Below are positions 23,772 to 36,092 of a stretch of DNA of 64,000 nt, piece after piece. The notes beneath the pieces were generated by a model. The model had not been told where the DNA came from. It saw only the letters and a program-made list of their open reading frames with translations, and did not search any database. The DNA lies in assembly GCA_905182985.1 (NCBI GenBank), contig CAJJDN010000109.1:206693-270692 (forward strand), read 5' to 3'. Made by a program: the position numbers and the translations under genes. How positions within the stretch are numbered: the first letter of the stretch is position 1; the number at the start of each line of letters is the position of its first letter. Source of the DNA: Paramecium sonneborni (lineage: Eukaryota > Ciliophora > Oligohymenophorea > Peniculida > Parameciidae).

Positions 23772-25437
23772 TCATGATTTTTATGTAAACTTATTAAAAG
23801 CATAATGGAATTTTATTTCTTTAGTTTTAATCTTTGCTTCGTCATCTTCAATTGGATTTTAAGTATACAAATTATCGAAAGGAAGAGGACAATATCCAGA
23901 GGAATTATAAATTTGTGATAGCGAATTGAGAAATATCTATCCTTTTTACAATTTTTTAGAATACACTAAATATTATATAGAGTATTAAATTACCTGAGTT
24001 ATAGACTATTGTTGCAATAGGATAATAAGATTAAAGAGCATAAATATTTTTAGACATACTTGTTAGAGCATAATATTTATCAGCAACTTTTAAAGCTTAA
24101 AATTCATCAGTAGAGAAAATTTAATTTTTTGACCATAAAGATAATACTTTAGATTATCCTTCTAAATAATTTTACCATTCTATTTATAATTAATTTAAGT
24201 GATCTGAATCAAAAAGTTAAATAAATTCAATAAAATACTGTCTACATTATTCCGCTTAAATATTTTTTAATTTAAATTTTTTTAATCCGTTTGAAATTGA
24301 AGAATTAGATTAAATAATTGTTCTTTCTTTAGGTGTGAGATGCTTACAAAAAATATACCATGCTCTAGGTAAACTATCTTCATCTGTTTTATGGGATTAA
24401 GTCAAATATCTTAAAATTACTGATAATTTTCTGAGCAGTAAAAGATGTTTACTATGATTTTCAAGATAATTAGAAATAATAAAAAATGAGTGATCTACAC
24501 AATTACACCCTGTCCATCTAACACGAAAAGGAAACTTTTTAACACCTATTCCAATATCATCTCCAAATACCCAAGATGGCTTTAATTATTTTCTTTTCTC
24601 TTTTTATTTATTTTATATATCTTATGATATTTCAGACCTCATTTCTCCTTAAAAACATTATTCCATTATTTAATTTATTTTTACTTTCATGCGATATCTT
24701 TCTCGGTCATTCAACTTTTTAGCCCCAAATTTTTAATAAAGCTATAATCCTTATTCATCTGCTTTTTCTATTACTTATTAGTAATTCTTTTTAAAAAAAT
24801 CTATTTCTTCATTGTACTTTATTATTTTTATATTAACAATCCTAAGAAAGCTCAAGTTAAATTTTAGCAAAAGCATATTATAGTTAAATACTTAATTCTT
24901 TTCTTTTAGATTAGATCCTAATTGGAAAATCTTATCTTTTAAAAATTTAAGCTATTCTAATATCATAGGTATGCAAGCAGTAATATCAATCATAGTTTTA
25001 AAATAGTCATTTAAAACTTCCCCAAACCATTATAATTTTAAGTCACCATTTAGACCCAAATTGTAATTTAGACTTTTACCTAAGTTTCAAATTTTATTAA
25101 TTAATACCATCAGCCTCAAGTTTATAAAAAACCCCATTTTATTTTCCTTGACCTAAATTGCACATTGATACAAATCTTGTCCAAAATCCAAATGCATCAA
25201 TTATAGTTTCATTTGCTGTTAGAGAAACCTATATTTAAATAGTTTTTTAACTTTTGTTATCCGAAAAAGTATTATCCTATTACTATCAACTTATTTATAT
25301 AATTAATGAACATCTTTTATCAAATTGTTCACAACAAATATCAATTATGTGAGCTCTATTGATAAAGTTCCTGTTTTCAAAAATTAAAAGTCTTCAAATG
25401 CTAAATTGTTTGTCTCATCTGAAGAAACGCATCCCAT
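23772..25437 (-). CDS. Unrecognised 526-aa protein with MGC lipidation signal
   Basis: Start ATG at 25437. Three introns of 29, 28 and 28 nt are needed, and the spliced frame is exactly 527 codons. The N-terminus MGCVSSDE has a glycine and cysteine suited to dual myristoyl/palmitoyl anchoring to a membrane. The body is largely helical and charged, with a conserved-looking segment PSWVFGDDIGIGVKKF followed by RVRWTGCNC. No domain is recognised. The first intron begins GTT instead of GTA, which is rare here; without it the frame closes. Confidence 0.65.
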
Positions 25438-25963
25438 ATTTTATTATTATTTATGCTACATCTAACATCAATAAATAAAATTTCACTATGAATTTATCAA
25501 ATCAATCTTTTTATATATTTCAAATCTTACAAAATTATATTTTTAGAAGAAATAAGTATCGATATGATATCAATTCATAAATTTTATACAACTCCTTTTT
25601 TAAAGTTAACTTATTTTAATTATCCAAGAAAATATATATATAATTAAAATCGAAAAAACACTTTAAATTATTTAGCAAAAAACAAAATAAAAATTCTACT
25701 TATCTAAACATTTTGTTACTCATATTAAAAATTAATATAGCGTTCAAAATATCCTTAAATATTTCTTTTCTTTTTAACTGTTAGATTATTATTATTCTGA
25801 TAATTTTTAATTTAAAACATGTTTACATCGACTCTATAAATAATATTATCATTAAGTCCATATCATCCAAATTCTATAATAGTTTTTATTTATTGGGAAA
25901 TATAAAATTAGATCTAAAAATATTGTTATTATTTTTAATAATAATAATTATACACAATAATAA
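25438..25963. other. AT-rich spacer
   Basis: Very AT-rich with runs of AAT/ATT. No coding frame with protein character was seen. Confidence 0.4.
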
Positions 25964-26387
25964 TCATTTTTATTACTAATTTTTATCTTATTATCTCTAA
26001 TTAAAAATATCTATTGTTTCTTTTTCAAAGTAAGGGAAAATGATATTATTTTTACTAATATTTTATATATAGAGCCTAGCTAAATTGCTATCTTTAGAAT
26101 CCTTTTGAACAAACTTTTCAAAATCTTTATTGAGATTGTAATGGAAAATCATTAGACAAGAAATTACACTGCTAAATCTAACCTTTATTATATATAAAGT
26201 ATTCAATTACAGTATTTTTTAATACGCTCTATCTGAAAATATAGTAAACATTTACAAAAGAGGGTACAAAAACTAATGCTAATGTTGAATAGAGAGAATT
26301 TCTGAAATCAATTTCTAAAGAATTTCTAGCATAGACTTTCCATAGTTAAGTATAATTTTCTAACTCTTTCTTATAATCTTCTTACAT
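25964..26387 (-). CDS. Unrecognised 131-aa protein with two hydrophobic segments
   Basis: Start ATG at 26387, one 28-nt intron (26183-26210), stop at 25964-25966; the spliced frame is 132 codons. The sequence begins MQEDYKKELENYTQLW and has hydrophobic stretches around residues 31-48 (STLALVFVPSFVNVYYIF) and 58-70 (SVISCLMIF). The tail is polar and glutamine-rich. It may be a small organellar or membrane protein, but no family is recognised. Confidence 0.5.
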
Positions 26388-26658
26388 AAATAAAAAAATA
26401 AATAAATATTTAAATATATTATAATAATCTTGATGTCCTGTTTTTCTAATAGAATGCTTGGTGATAAAGATTAAGAAGTTAATTGAAAGAATAATTATGG
26501 ATTATATTATTATATGATTTTGAATTCAATTAATAGATAATTTATTGTTGTATTAGATAATACAAATAAGAAACAAAACAAATTTAGATTGATTGAATAT
26601 TTTAGAATAAAAAGTTTTTAATTAATTTTGGAAAGTATAAAACATTAATTTATTAACG
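26388..26658. other. Divergent spacer
   Basis: Lies between two divergent start codons and presumably holds both promoters. No motif recognised. Confidence 0.35.
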
Positions 26659-28282
26659 ATGAAACAAATAGTGATAAATTTCTCTGATCTCAATGATGAG
26701 GCCAAGAAAAAGTACATAAAATTTTTGGCAGAAAACAACATTAGTGTTGAGAATCAATATCAATAATTAAAGAAATCTTCATTACCTTAATAACAACGCT
26801 CAAGATAATATAGTACATTATGTGATATAGGGAATAACAAAGCTTTTACACCTGCAAGTAATTGATTTTATTTAAGTAGAAAGAGTCGTAAAAATAAGTT
26901 ATTCAACACATTAAGACAGAACATTCAGTTGGAGCCAAATTCAGTGATTTGGAAGAGACTTATCCTAAAATAATGAGCAAAATATAAAATAAAGACTTAT
27001 TATCAAGACCTTTAAAATTAAACTTCAATGAGCTTAGTCTATTAATAGAGGAAATATATTAAAAAAAGTTTATTGAAGATTCTAATCAAATAGCAAAAAA
27101 TTAGAAAGTTCAAGAAATAGCTTTTGTAGATTATGTCTATGAATTCCTATAAAATAAATTTAAGCATTCTAAAAATTAAGTAGAATTAGATATATATTAG
27201 TAGTAAATAATAAACTTTTTAGCTTCTGTAGATTTGCACTCCTTAAAAAGAAAAGATGTTAATATGTTTTAACAATTTTTAAAATTCAATAAGTAAGAAG
27301 TGTTAACTTTTTATTTATTTACAAGGGCAGTAATACAAAAAGAACTAAAATAATCATTTTATCATCGTAATATATATTAGTTATATAATTATTAAAGCAC
27401 TAAGAAAGTAAGGAATAGATAGTAATTAATTGCAATTGAATTAAAAGTAAATTCAATAGATTTCTTTACTTTTATTTGGTTCTACAGAGAAACATTAAGA
27501 ATTTAAGAATTTCTTTTCTGGGAATAGTAGTATATCAGTAAGTGAATTTTCATTTATTGCTATTGTAATTTATGAAGCCCAACATTAAACAAATAAATAA
27601 AGACCATTTTAATAATAATAATCAAGATCATTATCTCCAGTTTAATTTACTAGTAATATAGAGACTTTAGAATAAAAATAACCAGATTCCCCTTTATTTA
27701 TGTAATCAGAGATAAGTTCTGATAATATTATATAATAAAATGAAAACTTCTTTTCTTCTGTAAATTAGAAGGGTAGTAATCAAAAGAAATAATAATGGAA
27801 AGTATAAATAAAGTTTGATCGAGTACCGAATGCTGTAAATAATGTTCAAAAATTAATTAATGAAAAATTAGAAACAAAATTATCTGATTTTATTGAAGAG
27901 ATGCTTTCAGAAATGGAAGACTTGACTGATGAATAGAAAAAAGAATGTGTTAGTGGAATAGAAGAAAGGATTGTAGATACAGTTGCTATTTTATTAGATG
28001 CAATTTATAAATTTGATAAGTTATTATGGTATATAAGATTAAATTTTATAAAGGTTTAAGAAATTGAATAAATAGCCAGATGAAGTTGGATTAGAGTATA
28101 TAGAAAATTTATAAAAACTATATAGAACTTTAGTGAAGGCAAAATAACCTTTAGATGATTAATTAGAATAGCTATGTTAATAGATGATGCAAGTAATTAT
28201 TAAATTAAATAATACAAAGACTCCAGATTTGGCGAAATAAATAGGAAATGAATTATTATTATACTTTTATAATTGTGAATGA
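26659..28282 (+). CDS. Unrecognised 513-aa helical protein
   Basis: Introns at 26858-26883, 27367-27397 (31 nt) and 28029-28053 give a 514-codon frame ending on TGA. The N-terminus begins MKQIVINFSDLNDEAKKKY. The middle is helical and lysine-rich, followed by a Gln/Ser-rich linker (QQQQSRSLSPVQ). The last 180 residues are strongly helical and acidic (SDFIEEMLSEMEDLTDEQ), suggesting a coiled coil. No domain is recognised. Using the 31-nt intron was decisive: it puts the downstream linker in frame where other choices hit TGA. Confidence 0.65.
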
Positions 28283-28303
28283 TACTTAATAATTAAATAT
28301 TAA

Positions 28304-28966
28304 ATGTCATAATAAATTTGGGGTAATCCATAAAGGTGGGATGCTGCAGAATGGTAATCCGAAGCAACTTGGGCTGATAGATTCATGTATATAGATCCCT
28401 ACTTCTGGAGGTAATAATTAATTTTTATTTCTAAATCTTAGTTATTTTGGTGTAGCTTTGGCTTTGGCAACATCTATTATAGGAGCATCATGGGGTATAT
28501 TTGTTACAGGTGTATCATTATTGGGCTCAACAGTCAAAGCACCACGTATTAGATCTAAGAATTTAATTTCTGTCATTTTTTGTGAAGCCGTTGCTATTTA
28601 CGGTGTTATTATGGCAATTATTATGATTGGCAAAATTGGACCTATTGAAGATATTCCAACAGAATAAAATGGAATTAATGTATGTTATACATATGCACTT
28701 TATTGTGGCTATTCTTTATTTTGGACAGGTGTTTCTGTAGGATTATCTAACTTAATTTGTGGGTAATACTCATTATTATATTCTATAGTATTGCAGTTGG
28801 TGTTACTGGTTCTGGATGTGCTATTTCTGATGCTTAAACTCCAGAAACCTTTGTTAAAATTCTAGTCGTGGAAATTTTCGGATCAGCTCTAGGGTTATTT
28901 GGAGTCATTGTTGGAATTATTCAATGTTCAGGAGCTACCTTTCCTAAAGTTTGTCCATCAGCTTGA
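28304..28966 (+). CDS. ATP6V0B: V-type ATPase 21-kDa proteolipid subunit c''
   Basis: 201 aa with introns at 28411-28441 and 28763-28788. It belongs to the V0 proteolipid ring, which carries protons across endomembranes. Sequence signs are four hydrophobic helices, the first domain motif [34 protein letters not shown] with the proton-carrying glutamate, and [10 protein letters not shown] with [18 protein letters not shown] in the second half. The N-terminal extension before the first helix and the order of domains match c'' (Vma16) and not c. It lies only 21 bp after the preceding stop. Confidence 0.93.
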
Positions 28967-29801
28967 AATTGCATATTCAAATAACATATAAATATATAAT
29001 ATTCTATGTTTTTACTTTCATCATTCATATACTATTTATTTTCTAAATCATAATATTCATATAAATAACTTAAACAATAATATTCACAATAATAATCAAA
29101 AGATCTCTCATTCTATTTTTAATTCATATTACAAATCCTTTTTCAATCAAATCCTCTTTTTATCACCAAAAATAGATAAGTTGAGAAAAAAATAACAATC
29201 TCTCTTTCTGTCGCTCTTTTATTTTTATTGATTCTTATTATTTTAATATCTATATGATTAATACAAGTTATATTTATAAACATTAAATATATCATTGATG
29301 ATCTTAATTTTATAATTTAAATTAATATCATAAATAATATTTTATGATGCAGTTCAGAGGGAAGAAAAGATTTTATCTAAAGAAATTATATTTTTATTAT
29401 CAATTTTATTAGAAACATCAATAAATTCTCTTCATAATTATATAATTAATTCATCCAACCTTTAATGTTAAAGAGAAAATTATACTTAATATTATTTTTC
29501 GATATTGAATTACATAAACATATTGATAAGTAATTAGAATGGAAATTATTAATTGATATTAAAATAAATTATGAATTTTTTATTAATCATAAAACATGCT
29601 ATTAAGTACGTTTTCAACCTTAAAATTTATAATTTATATAAAGGGTATTTAAAATAAACTATTCTTATTCTTATTATTAATTATTCGAGAGAACATAATA
29701 ATTATTTTTAGATCCAAATAAGAACTTTTTTAGACATAATTTTATATATAGTAACTTTATAAAAGAATTTTTTTATTACATAATAGAGATAAATCTAAAG
29801 T
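28967..29801. other. AT-rich region with a doubtful open frame
   Basis: A plus frame from about 29346 stays free of TGA for some 200 codons into the duplicated block (EEKILSKEIIFLLSILLE near its start). It has no clear start and no recognised domain. It may be a relic or chance. Confidence 0.3.
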
Positions 29802-31006
29802 TTTTATTTCCTAAAATGCAAACTATCATCATAAATTCTAGAAATTGTTCATCGAAATTAATATATAGACGTTGTATTAAATAAGATTAAAAAAATTAAC
29901 AAGATAATAATGAAGTAAGGAGATTTAATTTTTGTAGAGAATAATTTATGATTTTAACAAAATTTCTCTATGTTTTATTAGAGATTGAATATAAAAGAGA
30001 AAATTTAGAATACAAATATGACAAATGATTAATAAAATTGAAATTTGATTATTAGATTATAATAAGAAATAAATAATTAGTAAATTATATTCATAAAAAT
30101 CGTTCTGATATATTTTAAATAATTGAAAACATTTCTAATGCAAAAATAAACTTTAAATATTGGTTCTTTGATTTAGTTTTCTTAATTTTATTCATTTTTT
30201 TAAAGATTAGTTTTGAAATTGTTTTTTTTAATATTTGAGTTGGATAAGTTTTTTAAAGAAAAGATAGTAATCATAAGTTGATAAGTTTATTGAATAAAAA
30301 AGGTTTTCTAGCAAAAGGTCATCAGAAAATGGTAAAAGTGTAAGAATGATATAAGAATAATAATAAGAGAAATGAATAATATAAATTTAAAATGTAAATT
30401 TTCTTATAATTTCTGTGGAAAGGATGTTAAGGATTAATAATGATTGTGTTTGTGATTTAGATTTGATAATATTAATTATAATTGTATAGTATATATTTAT
30501 GGGATTTAAAGTTGATTGAATGTAATGAATTCTGATTTAATAAAAATATTAAATAAATCATCACAGATGGCATTCTAATAAGACTATGACTATTTATTCA
30601 AGATTCTCCTGATTGGAAATTCAGCAGTCGGCAAGGTTAGATACTTAATATAATATATTAGAGTTCACTATTGTTACGATTTTCAGATTAGATTTTTAGT
30701 GAGTCTTTTCTTCCAACAATTGGTGTAGATTTCAAAATTCGTACTTTTGACATGTAAGGAAAATCTGTAAAGATGTAAATTTGGGATACAGCAGGATAAG
30801 AGAGATTCAAAACAATAACAGCATCGTATTATAAAGGAGCACATGGAATAATTTTGACTTATGATATTACAGACAAATAAAGTTTTAAAGATATTGAGAA
30901 TTGGTTGGCAGGTAATAAATATATTTAAAAATAAAAGAGGTTGAAAAACATGCTTCTGAGAATGTGGTTAGATTATTAGTAGGTAATAAGGCTGATTTAG
31001 AAAGCA
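29802..31006. repeat. First copy of a 1,205-bp duplication, probably an assembly artefact
   Basis: Reads identically to 31008-32212, with one N at 31007 between them. It contains upstream spacer and the 5' part of the Rab gene. Confidence 0.9.
30567..31006 (+). pseudogene. Truncated duplicate of the Rab1-like gene 5' part
   Basis: Identical to 31773-32212, including both introns, and cut within VGNKADLES by the N. It is explained by the contig-join duplication; the complete gene is the downstream copy. Confidence 0.85.
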
Positions 31007-31007
31007 N
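31007..31007. other. Single N at a contig join
   Basis: Undetermined base exactly between two identical 1,205-bp copies. Confidence 0.95.
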
Positions 31008-32212
31008 TTTTATTTCCTAAAATGCAAACTATCATCATAAATTCTAGAAATTGTTCATCGAAATTAATATATAGACGTTGTATTAAATAAGATTAAAAAA
31101 ATTAACAAGATAATAATGAAGTAAGGAGATTTAATTTTTGTAGAGAATAATTTATGATTTTAACAAAATTTCTCTATGTTTTATTAGAGATTGAATATAA
31201 AAGAGAAAATTTAGAATACAAATATGACAAATGATTAATAAAATTGAAATTTGATTATTAGATTATAATAAGAAATAAATAATTAGTAAATTATATTCAT
31301 AAAAATCGTTCTGATATATTTTAAATAATTGAAAACATTTCTAATGCAAAAATAAACTTTAAATATTGGTTCTTTGATTTAGTTTTCTTAATTTTATTCA
31401 TTTTTTTAAAGATTAGTTTTGAAATTGTTTTTTTTAATATTTGAGTTGGATAAGTTTTTTAAAGAAAAGATAGTAATCATAAGTTGATAAGTTTATTGAA
31501 TAAAAAAGGTTTTCTAGCAAAAGGTCATCAGAAAATGGTAAAAGTGTAAGAATGATATAAGAATAATAATAAGAGAAATGAATAATATAAATTTAAAATG
31601 TAAATTTTCTTATAATTTCTGTGGAAAGGATGTTAAGGATTAATAATGATTGTGTTTGTGATTTAGATTTGATAATATTAATTATAATTGTATAGTATAT
31701 ATTTATGGGATTTAAAGTTGATTGAATGTAATGAATTCTGATTTAATAAAAATATTAAATAAATCATCACAGATGGCATTCTAATAAGACTATGACTATT
31801 TATTCAAGATTCTCCTGATTGGAAATTCAGCAGTCGGCAAGGTTAGATACTTAATATAATATATTAGAGTTCACTATTGTTACGATTTTCAGATTAGATT
31901 TTTAGTGAGTCTTTTCTTCCAACAATTGGTGTAGATTTCAAAATTCGTACTTTTGACATGTAAGGAAAATCTGTAAAGATGTAAATTTGGGATACAGCAG
32001 GATAAGAGAGATTCAAAACAATAACAGCATCGTATTATAAAGGAGCACATGGAATAATTTTGACTTATGATATTACAGACAAATAAAGTTTTAAAGATAT
32101 TGAGAATTGGTTGGCAGGTAATAAATATATTTAAAAATAAAAGAGGTTGAAAAACATGCTTCTGAGAATGTGGTTAGATTATTAGTAGGTAATAAGGCTG
32201 ATTTAGAAAGCA
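31008..32212. repeat. Second copy of the 1,205-bp duplication
   Basis: Matches 29802-31006 by eye and continues into the intact Rab gene. Confidence 0.9.
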
Positions 32213-32445
32213 AAAGATAAGTTACTTTTGAAGAAGGCAAAGAATTGGCTGATAGTTTGGGCATAAAGTTTATTGAAGCATCGGCTAAAGCAAATACCAA
32301 TGTTGATTAAGCCTTTATGACTTTGGCTAATAATATTAAAGCCAAGATCGGAAAATCTGAAGACAAACCAACTCCAGGAGGAAAGACTCCAACAGGTGGT
32401 TTAAAGAATCCATAACCTACAAAAAAGGAAGGAGGCTGCTGTTGA
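31773..32445 (+). CDS. Rab1-like small GTPase
   Basis: 206 aa, introns at 31842-31867 and 32118-32143. GTP-binding motifs are all present: GNSAVGKSS (P-loop), LPTIGVDFKI (switch I), WDTAGQERFKT (switch II), VGNKADL and EASAKA. The C-terminus GGCC is a double-geranylgeranylation signal. Switch II and interswitch sequences (TITASYYKGAHGIILTYD) are closest to Rab1, which directs ER-to-Golgi vesicle traffic. The first intron starts GTTAGA instead of GTA. It is only 22 bp from the Sec63 start, another ER gene, though the adjacency may be chance. Confidence 0.93.
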
Positions 32446-32467
32446 AATTAAGATAAATTATTAAATA

Positions 32468-34508
32468 ATGGGATTTAAGGAAGCATTCACAAGATAAGGC
32501 GATGGAGAGAATCTACTCTTCGATGATGATGCATTCATCTATTTCGCCATTTCTATTCTTACTCTAGTTATTCTTCCTTTGGTTTATTCTGTTATCAAGC
32601 CACTCTTCTCTACATACGTGTTGGGAGAAAATAAAAGAAAATTTGCACGTGTCCCCAAAAGTACTAATGATCAATAGAATCTACAAATGGCTAAATAAGA
32701 ATTAAGACTTAAATGGCTTACAACAGGTTATGTATTTAAGGTAAATAATTATTCATATCATAGATCATAATACTTGTGGCTCTATTGTTATTGCTTAATG
32801 CATCTATTTAATCATTGCCAAACACCGAAAAAATTAAAGGCTTTGATCCTTATGAGATTTTAGAAATTGATCCTAGTGCAACAGAATAAGAAATTCGTAA
32901 AGCATATAGAAAGATTTCATTAAAATTGCATCCAGATAAAAATCCTGATGATCCATAAGCAAATCAAAAATTTATACTTCTTACAAAAGCTTATGAATGT
33001 TTGACAGATGAAGATAAAAAATCATTATGTATGAAATATGGAAATCCAGATGGACAATAAAGTTTATCTGTTGGAATTGCTATGCCATCATTTCTATTAA
33101 AAAAAGAAAATAGAGCTGCATTTTTAGCAGTCATATTTCTTTTGCTTTTGGTTGTTGTACCTATAATTGTTTTATATGAATTAAGATCTATTGGAAAATA
33201 TGATTAAAATGGAATTATGCTTAGTAATTAAGAAAAGTTTGAAAGAGGATTAGAAGAAAATTTATTAATTAAAAAAGGAGTAGAATTATCTAGTTCTAGT
33301 GATGAATTATGTAGATTAAGAGTTAAATCAGAATAATAAAATATTGCTTTAGAAAAACTTGTTAATGAATTAAAAGATGAAGCTGAATTAAGAAAAATAT
33401 AAAAGTTTGAAATTACAGAAGCACTTGAATCATCAAAAAAATAAAAGAAGAAAAGAAGAGTAACTATTTCTATTGCAATGATACTTATTTATGCTCATTT
33501 ATTTGGTAAACCAATCCCTGAAAGTTTATAATCTATGTATAGATCTACAATTAAGATAATTCCAAAATTAGTAAATTCTATGGTAAGATTAGCATTTGAA
33601 TTCTCTATGAAATATAAAGTTATTTAATGGAGACAAAGAGGTAGATTCTAAACTAAATTTATGGGTGCTAGGTGTATTAATAACATTTTATAATTCTCTT
33701 AATGCATTGTATAAGGAATATATGAAACAGATAATCCAATTAATTAAATTGAGTTCTTTGCTACAAAAGCTAAGGATTATATTAAAAAAGGAAAAATGCC
33801 AATCTTTTAAGAATTAGTTTAAAAATAAGTTGATTAAAGAGTGGTATTATTATTGCTTAATTTTAAAATAGTTGCCTAATTGGGTACCTGAAGAATTCAA
33901 GGAGGAAATAATGAATGAAATTAATATGTTTCCTTAATTAGAAATCAAACATGAAGTGACTGTTGATGATGAATCAATTGTTGAATAATGTAATGAAGAT
34001 ATATTTAGTGTATTAATACTATTTATTAATTAGATTAAAATCACATTAACAAGATTAAATACTCCAGAAGGATAAGACATTCCATTTGCTCATTCAAATA
34101 AATTTACTTATGTAAAAGAGGAAGGATGGCATGTTCTAATAACATTTTAAAATGAAGTCTTTTATTATGCTTAATTGAATGGAGCTTCTCGAGTACAAAG
34201 CACAGAATTTAAATTCTAACCTAAAATGTATTTTGGTGATGTTGTTGAATTTGAATTCATTCTATTTGTTATTTCAGATTGTTACAGAGGTTTGGATGCT
34301 GAACTACCTATTAAATTTAAAGCCAAAAAAGCTAATTAAATAAACAGAGTATATTTATAATTTAGTTTAGGCTGTTGAATATCATAAAGAAGATTAAGAA
34401 TTAGATAAATCACTTCCATTTATTCAATCTATGTTATTTCCAATGCAAAATAAAGTAGAGGATAGTGATTCAGAAGATGAAGATTAATCAAAGAAAGAAG
34501 ATGAATGA
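32468..34508 (+). CDS. SEC63: Sec63-like ER translocation J-protein
   Basis: About 647 aa; introns at 32741-32763, 33844-33871, 34010-34033 and 34349-34370 give exons that all sum in frame. N-terminal transmembrane segments (YFAISILTLVILPLVYSVI) are followed by a J domain (FDPYEILEIDPSATEQEIRK, then the HPD in KLHPDKNPDD). After another membrane segment come a Sec63/Brl-type helical region and an FN3-like region (GWHVLITFQNEVFYY). The tail is acidic (EDSDSEDEDQSKKEDE). Sec63 recruits the luminal Hsp70 to the Sec61 channel. The HPD triad is intact, so Hsp70 stimulation should work. Confidence 0.92.
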
Positions 34509-34644
34509 ATCGTTAAGTATTAAAAGATTATTAACATGTTTTATTTTTATTTATATTTTATGTATTAATTAATTGTTATTCTAAAAATAAGAGTAAAAAG
34601 AAGTAAAAAAATTTAATGACTTCTTTATTAGTTTAATATTAAAT

Positions 34645-35365
34645 ATGAGTGAATACAAATGCTGTCCTTCTTGGTAAGATTTAACTTATTATTGAGTTTG
34701 GAATAAGTATTGTCAGTCAATTTCCTGCTCCATTCACTTTACTGTGAAAGAAACATTGTTCAATGTGAATTATGTGATCTTCGTATAGATCTTAATGAAA
34801 AAGAAGAACACATGAAATTACATTAAAAAGTAGATATGTTAATTGGATATCTTAGAAAGAATGTTCCTATTGTCATGAAAACTATGAATAGCATCTGTTG
34901 TAATCACATCAGAAAAATTGCCCAAATAAACCATCATTATGCATCTATTGTGATTTACTGATAAACTAATAGGATATGGTATAACATTAAGTTAAATGTG
35001 GATCTAGAACTGAATAATGTACTATTTGTAAAAAGCACATTTAAAAAAAAGGTATAAATAAATTGAGGCTTTTTTTAGAATTTGATATACATCTAACTAT
35101 TTGTTAATAACTGTAATAACCTTCTCCTCCAAAAAGGGCAAGACTTAAATAAGTTTTATGTGATAGCTCAGATGATCTTTCAGTTTAAGAGATAAAGCCA
35201 AATCATTAGTAAAAGCGTCCATTGAAGAAAGAGCTTAAGAGTTGTGCATAAAACTAAAAAAGAGAACAAAAAGATTAAAATTAACAATTCTAAAAGTCTT
35301 TTTTGGATGATGATGAAGATGAAGAGCTTTAAAAGGCATTATAGTAGAGTTTGAATTAAAAATGA
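34645..35365 (+). CDS. TRAF-type zinc-finger protein with C-terminal UIM
   Basis: 214 aa. Introns of 23, 26 and 27 nt; the first is 34674-34696. Four or more C2HC fingers follow each other: CPSCLEQVLSVNFLLHSLYC, CELCDLRIDLNEKEEHMKLH, CSYCHENYEQHLLQSHQKNC, CIYCDLLINQQDMVQHQVKC and CTICKKH. This pattern resembles the TRAFD1/XAF1 group. The C-terminus has an acidic ubiquitin-interacting motif, EDEELQKALQQSLNQK, with the ALxxSL core. Together they suggest a ubiquitin-binding adaptor. Partners are not known. Confidence 0.8.
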
Positions 35366-36092
35366 ATTAATAAAGTTTGTGCGTAAGATTTAGAACATTG
35401 CATCAACATAGACATCTCTCTCATCCTATCTATCATACACCCAAACCTAAATTAAAACGTAGTTTCAGTCTACCTAAAATCTTGGTCTTTAATCCAGTTA
35501 AGCAATTTCATAGCATCCCTTAAAAAATGAGAAGAAAAAGTTGTGATTGTAAAGAATGCGGTCGAATGACTAACTTTCAATATAGAAATATGAATGTCCC
35601 ACTCATTCTTAAACCTTCTAGAATTAGAAGGTAACCATCTCTTAAAAATAATCGATTATTGACTGCATAAAATACAAGTATATTCCCTTCCCTATCATTA
35701 TTTTAGAAAAACTATTTCGCAAATTCTCTGCTTCAAAATAAGATACTTTAATTTGCACTTCTTCTTCTCAGTTAATGCTCACTTCTCTCCGTAGAGCTTC
35801 AGCAAGAACTACTGAAAAACTTATTGAAGATACCCAAATTCGCATATTTGAACCTCCTAAATCTTGTAAAAGTCATTTATTATTAAATCCTAACAAACCA
35901 GAAATACAAAAGATAACTTTATAAATTCCTAAATCATAACGAATTGTCAAAACACAACCTTCAGAACATACGAAAATTAAATTACCTCAAACCTACAAAA
36001 GCCTTAAACAAATTTACACTAGAAACTTTCTTTGTACTTACCTCACTAAATATAAGAAATCTAAAACATAAATGAATTTATAAAAGGTCTGA
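35362..36092 (+). CDS. Basic CxCxxCG-motif protein
   Basis: About 233 aa with a 29-nt intron, stop TGA at 36090. The first in-frame ATG (35362) overlaps the upstream stop as ATGA. A later start at the ATG before RRKSCDCKECG is possible. The protein is strongly basic, rich in Lys, Pro, Ser and Thr. Its only motif is RRKSCDCKECGRMTNFQ, also seen in the partial gene at 1-284. The Ser/Thr-Pro-rich C-terminal half (SARTTEKLIEDTQIRIFEPP) looks disordered. Family unknown; a metal-binding knot is an inference from cysteine spacing. Confidence 0.6.

Noticed and set aside
26659..28282. A 40-nt intron near 27520 in the unknown gene
   Set aside because: A canonical 31-nt intron at 27367-27397 fixes the frame and leaves the downstream region fully coding.
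30567..32445. Two tandem Rab genes
   Set aside because: The copies look identical, introns and upstream spacer included, and are split by an N; a contig-join artefact is the simpler reading.
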